A stretch of DNA of 64,000 bases, taken from positions 31,808-95,807 of the forward strand of contig NZ_FNGV01000019.1 of NCBI RefSeq assembly GCF_900103215.1. Direction: 5' to 3'. A program made the translations under genes and the position numbers. Every line of letters begins with the position of its first letter. Position 1 is the stretch's first letter. The DNA is from Kriegella aquimaris. Lineage in GTDB: Bacteria > Bacteroidota > Bacteroidia > Flavobacteriales > Flavobacteriaceae. Under the pieces are notes generated by a model. The model saw only the letters and a program-made list of their open reading frames with translations. It had not been told where the DNA came from and made no database searches. This document shows, piece after piece, positions 28,261 through 37,829 of this stretch.

Positions 28261-29610
28261 ATGAAAATAATTAGATTCTTACTTCTGACCCTTATTGGTC
28301 TACCCTTCTTTATACAGGGACAATCAGGACTGATTCTTCCTACCCAGTCTCAAACAGAATGGGCAGATGCCGAAATCGGCGCACTTTTTCACTTGGATGT
28401 ACAAGTGTTCGAGCCTGATTACGAATGGCGCAAGACTAGGGACTATCAACCCGATCCGTCAGTATTTAATCCCGATAAACTCGACACCGACCAATGGATT
28501 CGTTCCGCAAAAGCCGCAGGGGCAACCTATGCCGTATTGGTCGCCAAACATTGTAGCGGGTTTAGCCTTTGGCCGACCAAAGCCCATGAATACAGCGTAA
28601 AAAATTCGCCATGGAAAAACGGGCAAGGAGATATTGTAAAAGATTTTATTGCGTCATGCAAGAAATACGATGTGAAGCCTGGCTTATATGCCAGTGCCTC
28701 CGCCAATGCCTATTTCCATGTAGATAACCCAGGCTTGGTTTTGTCAGGTGATCCTGAGGAACAAAAAAGATACAATGAAGTAGTAAAGACCCAGCTCACG
28801 GAATTATGGAGCGAATACGGTGATCTATTTGAAATTTGGTTTGATGGCGGTGTTCTACCTCCCGAAAAAGGGGGTATAGAAATGCTTTCCCTTGTAGAAA
28901 AATACCAGCCTGATGCAATTGCTTTTCAGGGCCCCTTTGGGTTCGAGAACAATATCCGTTGGGTCGGGAATGAAGAAGGTGTAGCTCCTTATCCATGTTG
29001 GGCTACCGCAGATTCTACGACAACAGCGACGGGTATGGTCCAGATTAAAGGTCTGAACGGTGATCCTTCAGGCAAATATTGGTGTCCTGGCGAAGCAGAT
29101 TTCGCTTTACGCAAACATGCTTTTCAAGGAGGCTGGTTCTGGCATGAGGGGGAAGAAGATCGGATTCGAACATTGGACGACTTGATGGAAAGGTATGTTC
29201 AAACTGTAGGTCGCAACACCAATATGCTTTTAGGAATTGTTATAGATGACCAGGGCTTGGTGCCAGAGGCCGATATGAAAAGGCTCGAGGAGTTTGGGGG
29301 CGAAGTGCAAAAACAGTTTTCGAAACCATTGGGCCAAACAACGGGGACGGGGAACCTTTATGAAATTGATTTTGAAAAATCCCAAAAAGTTAAACATGTA
29401 ATAATACAAGAAGATATTTCCAAAGGGGAACGGGTTCGAGAATATAAGCTTTATGGGAAAGAAGACGGTGAATGGGAATTAGTAAACACAGGGAGCTCAA
29501 TTGGTCATAAACGTATTGAAGTTTTAAATAAAGGAAATTATTCAGGTATAAAGTTGGAGGTCGTCAGGTCTGAAGGCAATCCAATAATAAGAAAGTTAGA
29601 ATGTTATTAA
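28261..29610 (+). CDS. GH29 alpha-L-fucosidase, secreted
   Basis: The start at 28261 (MKIIRFLLLTLIGLPFF) gives a clean signal peptide; a longer frame from 28228 is less likely. The protein has about 449 residues. The GH29 catalytic barrel shows LDTDQWIRSAKAAGATYAVL, AKHCSGFSLWPT, YSVKNSPWKNGQGDIV and EIWFDGG, in which Asp195 is the expected nucleophile. The last ~100 residues look like a carbohydrate-binding beta-sandwich. It releases terminal alpha-L-fucose from oligosaccharides. The same domain plan recurs inside the fusion protein at 31235. Confidence 0.9.
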   Translation: MKIIRFLLLTLIGLPFFIQGQSGLILPTQSQTEWADAEIGALFHLDVQVFEPDYEWRKTRDYQPDPSVFNPDKLDTDQWIRSAKAAGATYAVLVAKHCSGFSLWPTKAHEYSVKNSPWKNGQGDIVKDFIASCKKYDVKPGLYASASANAYFHVDNPGLVLSGDPEEQKRYNEVVKTQLTELWSEYGDLFEIWFDGGVLPPEKGGIEMLSLVEKYQPDAIAFQGPFGFENNIRWVGNEEGVAPYPCWATADSTTTATGMVQIKGLNGDPSGKYWCPGEADFALRKHAFQGGWFWHEGEEDRIRTLDDLMERYVQTVGRNTNMLLGIVIDDQGLVPEADMKRLEEFGGEVQKQFSKPLGQTTGTGNLYEIDFEKSQKVKHVIIQEDISKGERVREYKLYGKEDGEWELVNTGSSIGHKRIEVLNKGNYSGIKLEVVRSEGNPIIRKLECY

Positions 29611-30437
29611 AATTGGTAATCAAGACTTTGAAATTGCAAGATAGAAATAGAATTCTGAAGTTTTTTTTTCGGATTTTAATTTTATTAATTTTCGCGAATT
29701 ATGGTCATTCCCAAGAAAAGTCCATTAGTGTTGTTTCCAATGAAAATACGGCCATTGTTCCTGTCCCGAAACTAGAAAATGACAGTTATGATTGGTGGGC
29801 TCGCCATGCTGAGGTTTTGAGAATAAAGGATTCAATAAATCCTGAAATTGTTTTAATAGGCAATTCCATTACCCACTTTTGGGGAGGACTGCCACAATTA
29901 AAGTATTCCGACGGGAGATTACGCGATCCTAATGGTCCTAAATCTTGGAATTCTATTTTTAGTAATCATCGTGTTTTAAACCTCGGGTTTGGATGGGATC
30001 GCATACAAAATGTACTTTGGCGTTTAGACCATGGAGAGCTAGACGGGCTAAATCCACGCTTGGTTATTATTCACGTCGGCACCAACAATACCAGTGAAAC
30101 TGTAAACGCTAGAAAAAATACAGCCCCCGAAATTGTTGAGGGAATAGATGAAATTTACAAAAAAGTCAGAATCAAAGTGCCTAGCGCAAAAATTGTTTTG
30201 ATGGCCATAATGCCCAGGGAACAATTCCCGGATCATCCCCGACGTAAATTGATTGATGAGACTAACCATCTACTGAAGATTTATGCCGATGAAAATAACA
30301 TTGCAATTGTTGACATTGGTCCAAAAATGCTTAATAATAAAGGTCTTTTACTTAAAGATATAGCTGGTGATTTCTGCCATCCGACAGAAAAGGGTTATCA
30401 GATTTGGGCGGAAGAAATCCGTTCTTTTATTGATTAG
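29601..30437 (+). CDS. SGNH/GDSL-family esterase, secreted
   Basis: This 278-residue protein starts inside the end of the fucosidase gene (10-nt overlap), implying translational coupling. It has an N-terminal hydrophobic signal (FFRILILLIFANYGHSQ). SGNH blocks: VLIGNSIT (Ser), LNLGFGWD (Gly), VIIHVGTNN (Asn) and DFCHPTEKGYQIW (Asp/His; Cys lies between them). It resembles the PAF-acetylhydrolase-like SGNH subgroup and is probably a carbohydrate acetylesterase given its neighbours. Confidence 0.85.
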   Translation: MLLKLVIKTLKLQDRNRILKFFFRILILLIFANYGHSQEKSISVVSNENTAIVPVPKLENDSYDWWARHAEVLRIKDSINPEIVLIGNSITHFWGGLPQLKYSDGRLRDPNGPKSWNSIFSNHRVLNLGFGWDRIQNVLWRLDHGELDGLNPRLVIIHVGTNNTSETVNARKNTAPEIVEGIDEIYKKVRIKVPSAKIVLMAIMPREQFPDHPRRKLIDETNHLLKIYADENNIAIVDIGPKMLNNKGLLLKDIAGDFCHPTEKGYQIWAEEIRSFID

Positions 30438-30488
30438 TTATTTTATAATGCCAATTCTAAAAATTTTGAATTTTAAAGAGGGTAAACA

Positions 30489-31178
30489 ATGATGAAGTTA
30501 AATTTCTTCTATGGTTTTTTGTTATTAACGCTAATACTCCAAGGTTGCAATTCGACCAAGGAGGTTATCCGAGAAAATATAGAATGGAGTGATCTTTGGT
30601 GGGAGAACGAGCCCGATACTTCAAAGCCTCGGGTTTTGTTCATCGGCAATTCGATTACGAGGGGGTATTTTAAAAAGGTTTCATCAAAATTATCCGAAAA
30701 GGCCAACTGCGACCGGTATGCCACTTCACGGAGCATTGCGGATCCTTCGTTGATAAAAGAAACTAAGATCGCCATGGGCAAGTACGGCCACTCGGTCATA
30801 CATTTCAATAATGGACTGCATGGTTGGCACCTTAATGGGAAGCAGTACGAGGAAGGTCTCAGGAAGTTCGTGAAATTTCTTAAAAAGCATAAGTCCAAGA
30901 ACTGTAAGCTGCTATACGCTTTGACAACCCCTGTGCCATCAAAGGAGCCTGATCTGAAATTGGACCCAAAAAGAAATGGAATAATACTGGAAAGAAACAT
31001 GATTGCCCGACAAGTAATGGCGGAAAACGGAATTCAGGTCATCGATCTTTATGAGCTGATGGTAACCGAATTGGAGAAGTATAGTGTCTCCAAAGGAGAT
31101 GTGCACTATAAACAGGAAGGCTACGAGAGACTGGCAGAAAAAATAAGTGGGGTAATAGGAAGATTGTTGGAGAATTGA
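30489..31178 (+). CDS. SGNH-family hydrolase lipoprotein
   Basis: This 229-residue protein has a lipobox LILQGC. VLFIGNSITRGY (Ser) is clear. FNNGLHGWH is the place of the oxyanion/His-containing block, and GDVHYKQEGYERLAEKI is a D-x-H block V. It is the second of a run of esterase-type genes in this operon; the substrate is presumably an O-acylated sugar. Confidence 0.8.
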   Translation: MMKLNFFYGFLLLTLILQGCNSTKEVIRENIEWSDLWWENEPDTSKPRVLFIGNSITRGYFKKVSSKLSEKANCDRYATSRSIADPSLIKETKIAMGKYGHSVIHFNNGLHGWHLNGKQYEEGLRKFVKFLKKHKSKNCKLLYALTTPVPSKEPDLKLDPKRNGIILERNMIARQVMAENGIQVIDLYELMVTELEKYSVSKGDVHYKQEGYERLAEKISGVIGRLLEN

Positions 31179-31234
31179 ACAAGATTTTATAAAGATAGAA
31201 TATGGGAACTATTGCGAATTCTAAAAATAAATAG

Positions 31235-34200
31235 ATGAGTTTTAATCAGAGAATTTCAATTGTCAATGTTTATGGGTTTCTTAAAGTGTGGACGAGCTGT
31301 TTGGGAAGAGGAAAATCAAGGTTTCTAAATCTTAGCAATATTCGGGCGAACAACGTAAATCCACTAGTATTTGCTGTTTTTGTAATGTTCTTTCTGGCAA
31401 ATCATTCTTTTGGGCAATCTCAGGTACGCATCGCCTGTGTGGGTAACAGTATAACCTATGGCGCCAGAATTGAAAATCGGGAGGTGAACAGCTATCCGGC
31501 GCAACTGGGGTCAATACTGGGCGATGGTTACGATGTTCAAAATTTTGGGGTCAGCGGTACTACCATGCTACGCAAGGGCAATCTGCCCTACTGGAAAACG
31601 GAAGCCTATCAAAAGGCGCTAGATTCCCGGCCCGATTGGGTATTTATCAAGTTGGGTACCAACGATACCAAACCTGTCAACAGGGTCTTTTTGGACGAAT
31701 ATGTGCAAGATTACAAGGACTTGATCGCATCCTTTAAAAACTTACCGAGCAAACCGCGGGTCGTGCTACTACTGCCTGTTCCTGTATTTTCTAATGACAC
31801 TACGGGTATTACGGCGCAGATAGTACGTGAAAAGCTACTACCTATGGTGAGGGAGGTGGCCTATGAAACAAACAGCGAAATATTAAACCTATATAATCTA
31901 TTGATCGAATCTCCAGAGCTGTTCCCCGACAAGGTTCATCCCTCTGCGGCAGGTGCAACGGTTATTGCTAGAAGGGTAAGTGAACTGGTCAAAATGAAAT
32001 TCGTTGAACCAGTGGATTTTTCCAACTATTTACCAAAGGATGCGGCCGGTTTCAATTTTCACGGTTTTCAGGGACATGATTTTATGTTTAGGGGTCATAA
32101 TGCCAAAATTGTCGTGCCCAAAAATGTAGCGGTCGGTAAACCCTGGATTTGGCGTTCCCGTTACTGGGGACATGAGCCGCAGGTCGAAATAGCGCTTTTG
32201 GAAAGGGGCTTTCATGTGGTTTATTGTGATGTGTATGAGTCGTTTTTAAACAAGGAAGGCCTCTTAATTTGGGATGGCTTCTATCAACTACTTACAAAAG
32301 CAGGTCTGTCGACTAAATCGGTCATGGAAGGGATGAGCAGGGGAGGTGTTTATATTTATCGATGGGCTGCCTTTCATCCTGACCGGGTTTCTGCCGTTTA
32401 TGGTGATGCACCTATGTTGGACCTTAAATTGTATTCGAAAGGCACAGAACATGATTTCCCAAAAAAATGGGCTAATTTTAAAACGGTATTCAACTTCAAT
32501 ACGGAAGAAGCACTTGCATTTAAAGGAAATCCACTTGATTTAACGGAAAAAATTGCCAACGGGGGTTTCCCCATGTTGCATGTGGTAGGCGATGCAGATG
32601 AAGTGGTTCCTGTTTCAGAACATACTGCATTGTTCGAACAAAAAATAAAAGATGCGGGAGGGTTGATCAATGTTATTCATAAACCAGGAATCGGGCATCA
32701 CCCGCACAGTCTTCAAAATCCCAAGCCCATCGTAGATTTTGTCTTACGGGCAACCGATTATCTGGTGACCCAGCGTATGATACCGCTACCGTCAGGTCCC
32801 CAAGCACATTGGCAAAAAAACGAAAGGCTCATGTTCATCCATTTCGCACCGAATACCTGGACGGGACTTAGCCAAGACGACAATTCCCTATCGATGGACA
32901 GGATCGACCCTTCCCAACTTGACACTGATCAGTGGTGCAAGGTGGCTAAATCTTGGGGAGCAACAATGATTGTCTTTGTAGCCAAGCATTCGGGAGGATT
33001 TTGTTGGTGGCAGACCAATACTACCGATTACAGTGTTAAAAATATTCCTTGGAAAGACGGGAAGGGCGATCTGCTTGAAGAACTTTCCCGGTCAAGTGAC
33101 AAGTATGGCCTGGAGCTTGGCGTATATATTTATCCGGGCGATAAAACTTGGGGTGCCGGTCTTGGTAGCGGTGGCCGCACAGAAGATCCTGGCAAGCAGG
33201 AATCCTATAATAAAGTATTCCGGCAACAACTTACTGAGGTCTTGTCAAAGTACAAGCCAATGAAAGAAGTATGGTTCGATGGAAGTTGTGTGATAGATAT
33301 CGCCGATATTCTTGAAGAACATGCCAGTGATGCCGTAATTTTTCAGGGTCCCCAAGCGACCATCCGTTGGGTGGGCAATGAAAGGGGGATCGCTCCATAC
33401 CCCAATTGGTACACCCTTGACAATGCCGATCTGGCCACTGGGCAAGCAACGGCATTGTCCTCCGACCCCGAGGGTGAAGCCTACGCCCCTGTCGAGGTAG
33501 ATGTGCCCTTTTTGATGAATGACCGTTCCTACCGATGGTTCTGGGCGCCAAATACGGACAATATTTTATTGAGTGTAACTGATTTAATGGATATTTATAA
33601 AAAATCAGTGGGCCGGGGGAGTATGCTTTTATTAAACGCGACCCCTGATACGACCGGGTTGATTCCTAAGTCACATGTACAGCGTTATAAAGCTTTTGGA
33701 AAGGAAATTGCCCGCAGATTCGATAAATCGATAGCATCTGTTTCGGGAGAGGGGAATGTACTAGAAATAGACCTTAAAAAAATGGTGGATATTAATTCTG
33801 TCATATTACAAGAAGATATATTTAAAGGTCAACGCATACGGAAATTCGCTATCGAGGGCTATTCGAACGGTCTTTGGAAAACTATAAAGGAAGGAACATC
33901 GGTCGGTAGTAAACGAATAGAGGAATTTCCCCCCGTAAGTGTTTCAAAAGTAAGGCTCCGAATGACTGAAGCCATTGCTACGCCTTCTATAGTCAATTTT
34001 GCTATTTTTAATATTGAAAAATTACCCGAGGATACAAAACGAGAATTGAACAATGAGACAATAACGTTAGGTGGATGGGATAATCGGACTTATACCGAAG
34101 AATGGGAGGATTTGAGTTTCGATTTAACACCGTACCTGATAAATAAGGTAGGGCAATTCGAGCTAAATTTCCGCTATATTACCCATGACCGGGGATATGA

Positions 34201-34432
34201 AAAAAAGGAATCGGGCGGATATGGACTTGCTTTTAAAGATTGGAAAATTGAAATTAATAATGTTCCCAATTCGGAGGCCATACAAATGAAAGGTGATAAA
34301 ATATTCTTGATCAATAATTCGCAACATTTCTCGGATACGGAGGAAGTGAAAGTTGAGTTCAAAACGCAGATACGTTCCAAACCGGGAGGTTCGGTTGGAA
34401 CAATCGAGCTAAAGATGATTGACTTTGAATAG
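31235..34432 (+). CDS. Three-domain enzyme: SGNH esterase, alpha/beta-hydrolase and GH29 fucosidase
   Basis: This 1065-residue protein has an unusually long N-region before a hydrophobic signal (PLVFAVFVMFFLANHSFG, ending near 60). Domain 1 (65-255) is an SGNH esterase: VGNSIT with Ser72, KLGTND, and DKVHPSAAG. Domain 2 (about 270-510) is an alpha/beta-hydrolase: GMSRGG with Ser368, VVGDADEVV and GIGHHPHS (His). Domain 3 (about 520-860) is GH29: LDTDQWCKVAKSWGATMIVF, AKHSGGFCWW and EVWFDGS, with Asp682 as presumed nucleophile. A C-terminal beta-sandwich follows. One polypeptide would deacylate and defucosylate the same substrate. The frame is uninterrupted throughout. Confidence 0.88.
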   Translation: MSFNQRISIVNVYGFLKVWTSCLGRGKSRFLNLSNIRANNVNPLVFAVFVMFFLANHSFGQSQVRIACVGNSITYGARIENREVNSYPAQLGSILGDGYDVQNFGVSGTTMLRKGNLPYWKTEAYQKALDSRPDWVFIKLGTNDTKPVNRVFLDEYVQDYKDLIASFKNLPSKPRVVLLLPVPVFSNDTTGITAQIVREKLLPMVREVAYETNSEILNLYNLLIESPELFPDKVHPSAAGATVIARRVSELVKMKFVEPVDFSNYLPKDAAGFNFHGFQGHDFMFRGHNAKIVVPKNVAVGKPWIWRSRYWGHEPQVEIALLERGFHVVYCDVYESFLNKEGLLIWDGFYQLLTKAGLSTKSVMEGMSRGGVYIYRWAAFHPDRVSAVYGDAPMLDLKLYSKGTEHDFPKKWANFKTVFNFNTEEALAFKGNPLDLTEKIANGGFPMLHVVGDADEVVPVSEHTALFEQKIKDAGGLINVIHKPGIGHHPHSLQNPKPIVDFVLRATDYLVTQRMIPLPSGPQAHWQKNERLMFIHFAPNTWTGLSQDDNSLSMDRIDPSQLDTDQWCKVAKSWGATMIVFVAKHSGGFCWWQTNTTDYSVKNIPWKDGKGDLLEELSRSSDKYGLELGVYIYPGDKTWGAGLGSGGRTEDPGKQESYNKVFRQQLTEVLSKYKPMKEVWFDGSCVIDIADILEEHASDAVIFQGPQATIRWVGNERGIAPYPNWYTLDNADLATGQATALSSDPEGEAYAPVEVDVPFLMNDRSYRWFWAPNTDNILLSVTDLMDIYKKSVGRGSMLLLNATPDTTGLIPKSHVQRYKAFGKEIARRFDKSIASVSGEGNVLEIDLKKMVDINSVILQEDIFKGQRIRKFAIEGYSNGLWKTIKEGTSVGSKRIEEFPPVSVSKVRLRMTEAIATPSIVNFAIFNIEKLPEDTKRELNNETITLGGWDNRTYTEEWEDLSFDLTPYLINKVGQFELNFRYITHDRGYEKKESGGYGLAFKDWKIEINNVPNSEAIQMKGDKIFLINNSQHFSDTEEVKVEFKTQIRSKPGGSVGTIELKMIDFE

Positions 34433-34584
34433 AGGTGGGATGACATCCATCCAAAAAATATGTAGGAATCCGGACAACCACTAAAAACCAAGAAAGGTGG
34501 AAGGTTATAGCGGCGTTTCGGGGAGTAAACCGAATTCGTGAATCAAAACGTTTGTAAGTTTGTTACAAAAACATCAAAATCTAA

Positions 34585-35394
34585 ATGAAACATTTTATGA
34601 AAAGCTGGAGATTCAATTTTTATGTGTTGCTGTTCCTTTTAACTTTTGTCCAACCTACGGAAGCCTTTAGTGGTAATAATTATAAAAAGGTAGCCGACAC
34701 CGTTCGAATATTGACCATCGGCAATAGCTTTGCCGACAATGCTACTAAGTATTTACAGCAAATTGCGGCATCTGTAAAAGGGTGCGAAATTCGCATTGGC
34801 AAAGCCAATATCGGGGGGTGTTACCTTGAAAAACACGCAGACCTGATCAAGCAATGTGAACAAGACCCATTGCGCAAACCTTATAATGGCAAGTCGCTAA
34901 AAGACTGGTTGATGGCCGATGATTGGGATATTGTTACCATTCAGCAGGTGAGCCATCTTAGTTTTAAGGCCGAATCGTACCAGCCCTATGCCGATGAAAT
35001 TCGTGAATACATAAATAAATATGCGCCCAAGGCCAGAATATATATTCACGAAACCTGGGCCTATGCGCCCGATTGTTCGCGTTTGAAAGGATTTGGGATT
35101 ACTGCAGATCAAATGTATATAGGACTAAAAGAGAATTATAAAGTGCTTTCCGAACGATATAATGCCACCATTTTGCCTTCTGGAGATGCCTTTTACCGCT
35201 CATTCAAGAAAAGGGAAGGTATTGATCTATGGAGTTCAAAGGATCGGTTTCACGCCAGTAGCGACGGGTGCTACCTGGCGGGAAGTATTTGGTTTAAAGA
35301 GTTGTTTGGAAAATCGCCCAAGAGAATAAAGTACCGACCGGATGAAATGTCAGCTAAAACGGCCCGATATTTAAGAAGGATCGCTTCAAAATAG
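34585..35394 (+). CDS. DUF4886 (SGNH-like) secreted protein
   Basis: This 269-residue protein has a signal peptide (FYVLLFLLTFVQPTEA). ILTIGNSFADNA, WDIVTIQQVSH and RFHASSDGCYLAGSIWF match the DUF4886 family, which shares the SGNH-hydrolase fold with Ser in GNSF and a C-terminal D/H-type block. The reaction is unproven. It lies 45 bp before the Tat-type hydrolase gene. Confidence 0.8.
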   Translation: MKHFMKSWRFNFYVLLFLLTFVQPTEAFSGNNYKKVADTVRILTIGNSFADNATKYLQQIAASVKGCEIRIGKANIGGCYLEKHADLIKQCEQDPLRKPYNGKSLKDWLMADDWDIVTIQQVSHLSFKAESYQPYADEIREYINKYAPKARIYIHETWAYAPDCSRLKGFGITADQMYIGLKENYKVLSERYNATILPSGDAFYRSFKKREGIDLWSSKDRFHASSDGCYLAGSIWFKELFGKSPKRIKYRPDEMSAKTARYLRRIASK

Positions 35395-35439
35395 TTTCAG
35401 CTTTCTATGGGTAATAGGAATGCTCAAATAATCGACAAC

Positions 35440-36939
35440 ATGCAAAGACGAAATTTTATTAAAAATATACAGGTAGCCGGAATGGGACTTTATATGGTTC
35501 CGAACGTAGCCTTGGGCTCCGCGTTTGACCAAGCGGGAATCAAAGGACAACAGAGGGTTCCCTTACAGGTCGTGGGCACCACCGCCGCCCCGGCAAAGGA
35601 TAAACGGATCGCCTTTGGATGGTCGCCCCATATTCTTGATCCCGATGGTACCGTATTGCTGAAGCCCGACCACTTGCTGAGGGGGAAACATTTTTTTTTG
35701 CGGCTATCGGTGGCCGTGGAAATGTGGGAGCAGGCCATTTTACAGGTCTCGATCCCGGATGGGGAAGACACCCAATTAGGGGTCCTCGATATCAGGAATT
35801 CTTCGGTATTGGTACCTTATGAGCTGAAGATCGATGGCAGGCACAGCAACGGCATCAATACCTATGGATTGCAGGTAAAGCTGTTGACATCCAAGCCCTT
35901 TGGTTTTTTCGGGCAGTCGAATATGGAATTGGGCAATACTGTTTTCAATCCACATTTGCTGGTGTCCTCCAAGGAAAAAGGGACCATTGCAGATTTTTTG
36001 CAAAGCTTCATGTCGGTCGATTCGATTCAGGCCTTTGGGTGGCGGGAAGGAACCGTGCTCGATGGACTTTGGCAGTTATATTCCCTAAAGGGAGAGGAAA
36101 GGGCACTTGCCGCGATTAAGGAACATTTTGATTTATTCTTTGATGGGGAGAACCTGAAGTATGAAAATTCCAGGAACGACCCCAGGGACAACGAGATCGA
36201 CGGCATAGAATCCACGATCCCCTATGCCACCTTGGCCCGGATCAGTCCGCACCACCCGATTTTAAAAACTGTCATCGAGGCCTGGGACAGTTATACCCAA
36301 GAGAATGGAATGGTTACGGGCGGCTCTACCATAACCGCTGAAGGATGTTATACGGTAGCCTATCCGATGGCCGTGATCGGGAAGGCATGGAACGACAGTG
36401 GATTAAAGAAAAGGGCACTCGAGCAACTTAGGAATCGGTGCGTGTTGATAGAAAAAGAGAAACTAAACCTCAGGTACCATACCGATACGGGGACCTATAC
36501 CTTTGAAAATTGGGCAAGGGGGGCAGCTTGGACCCTTTTGGGCTTCGCCCGGACCATTTCGGAGCTGAAAGACGAAATTCAGGATGAAGAAATCATCCAG
36601 ACTTTTAAAAAGGGAGTGGATAATGCGATTGCCATGCAGCAAGAAAACGGGTTGTGGAACGGCTTTATGGATACGGACAATGCGCCCGACACCTCTGGGT
36701 CCGCGGGAATTTCGACCGCTATTCTAATCGGTATTCGAGAAGGGCTTTTGCCCAAAACGTACCGAAGGTATGCTGAAAAATGTTGGAAGGCCCTATCCGA
36801 TTATCTGACACCCGATGGTTTATTAAAGGGCGTTTCCCAAGACAACAGGGGAGGAGTGCCTTTACAACGAGGGGATTATAGGGTCATTGCCCAAATGGGA
36901 ATGGGCATGATGGCCCAGCTATACGCGGAAATAACATAG
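35440..36939 (+). CDS. GH88/GH105-like unsaturated uronyl hydrolase with a twin-Arg-type leader
   Basis: The start at 35440 (MQRRNFIKNIQVAGMG) gives a twin-Arg-like signal; an upstream ATG at 35407 would bury it. The protein has about 499 residues. From about residue 200 it shows the (alpha/alpha)6 barrel features of GH88/GH105: FGWREGTVLDGLWQLYSL, NEIDGIES, YTFENWARGAAWTLLGFA, WNGFMDTDNAPDTSGSAGIS and GDYRVIAQMGMGMM. Such enzymes cleave the unsaturated uronic acid left by a polysaccharide lyase. The N-terminal ~170 residues are a separate beta-rich domain. The gene is noticeably GC-richer than its neighbours. Confidence 0.75.
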   Translation: MQRRNFIKNIQVAGMGLYMVPNVALGSAFDQAGIKGQQRVPLQVVGTTAAPAKDKRIAFGWSPHILDPDGTVLLKPDHLLRGKHFFLRLSVAVEMWEQAILQVSIPDGEDTQLGVLDIRNSSVLVPYELKIDGRHSNGINTYGLQVKLLTSKPFGFFGQSNMELGNTVFNPHLLVSSKEKGTIADFLQSFMSVDSIQAFGWREGTVLDGLWQLYSLKGEERALAAIKEHFDLFFDGENLKYENSRNDPRDNEIDGIESTIPYATLARISPHHPILKTVIEAWDSYTQENGMVTGGSTITAEGCYTVAYPMAVIGKAWNDSGLKKRALEQLRNRCVLIEKEKLNLRYHTDTGTYTFENWARGAAWTLLGFARTISELKDEIQDEEIIQTFKKGVDNAIAMQQENGLWNGFMDTDNAPDTSGSAGISTAILIGIREGLLPKTYRRYAEKCWKALSDYLTPDGLLKGVSQDNRGGVPLQRGDYRVIAQMGMGMMAQLYAEIT

Positions 36940-37422
36940 ACTAAAGCAAATGATTTATAGATTGAAATTCGTTTCGTTTGCTAGGCGGATAACACCTCTT
37001 TAATAAAATTCTGAAAACTAAACAGTTCTAGCTAGGGGTCCAAGAACATTGGTAGTCATTAACTTTGTTTTTAGACCTCACTTTTCATTGTAGCTACAGC
37101 CCTTGCCGAATCTTCCGCTACTCTTTTTATGAAGAACGTACCCTTTTGGCCTAACAGTTAAACCTAAAGCATCAAAATCTAGTGCTGCGGCCGCAGAAGA
37201 CATTCATCATAATCCAGAAATTGAAGGTGTTTTGAAAACAGATGCACCCCTAACTCATCATTTGTATTTGTAATGCTGATTCAAAAGGATTCTCAATTTC
37301 GAGGCCTGGCACTACCATAAACCTTGTTGCTCATAGTTTAAAAAAAATTCTTCTCGATAGTTTGGTTCTTTCTTCATTTTATTTCTCGTTTTTAAACGTA
37401 TTGACCGAATTTATGTTAAAAA
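36940..37422. other. Gene-free stretch between the two loci, with degenerate coding remnants
   Basis: No intact gene is seen. On the minus strand a 21-codon open start at 37377 (MKKEPNYREEFFLNYEQQGLW) runs into a stop, and further short open pieces follow to about 37090. This looks like a decayed gene I cannot identify. The palindromic GCGGCCGC lies within 37180-37200. Confidence 0.4.
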
Positions 37423-37474
37423 TTTGTCAGTCTGATAAATATACTTATTTTTGGTAAACCAAATTGGTTAACCA
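37423..37474 (+). promoter_or_regulatory. Promoter with tandem operator array ahead of the alginate catabolic operon
   Basis: A Bacteroidota-type promoter is visible: TTTG at 37423-37426 (-33), a 19-nt gap, and TATTTTTG at 37446-37453 (-7, consensus TAnnTTTG). Two 12-bp palindrome-like sites follow: TTGGTAAACCAA at 37451-37462 and TTGGTTAACCAG at 37464-37475, pitch 13 bp. The first overlaps the -7 element, so binding should repress. The motif TGGTnnACCA fits FadR-subfamily GntR proteins, one of which is encoded at 63173. Confidence 0.8.
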
Positions 37475-37608
37475 GTTTAAGCGACATAAATCAACAGCTA
37501 CCTATCATTTGCACTGTTGGCAAAAAAGAGAAGGGTTGAGAATCCAATGAACATCGTAGGCTTCATTATAATCTAATTAAAAAAGTTTAACCCATTTCAA
37601 TAAGCCAA

Positions 37609-37815
37609 ATGATAGAAACTAGTTTATTTCTTATAGGTACAGTTCTATTATTTTCCTTTTCCAAAAATTCTAAGGATAAGGATACCTATGTGAAAGATAT
37701 CACGGAATTGAATGCCGCAATAGACAAAGCAAATCTCGAAGATGAAATAATGATGATCAATGGAGTTTGGAACGCTGGAGAATTTACTGTGGAAGAAACC
37801 TTTCCACTAAAATAG
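37609..37815 (+). pseudogene. Truncated PL6 alginate-lyase N-terminus
   Basis: A 68-residue frame has a hydrophobic leader and then TYVKDITELNAAIDKANLEDEI and MINGVWNAGEF. This aligns with the first 65 residues of the PL6 proteins at 51225 and 52811 (IYVKDFFALNEAI...ANGVWKD). The lipobox Cys seen in those copies is Ser/Lys here (FSFSKNS), and the rest of the beta-helix is gone. It is the first reading frame after the operator, 14 bp before kdgK, so it may survive only as a leader peptide. Confidence 0.75.
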
Positions 37816-37829
37816 ATGTATTAGAAATT

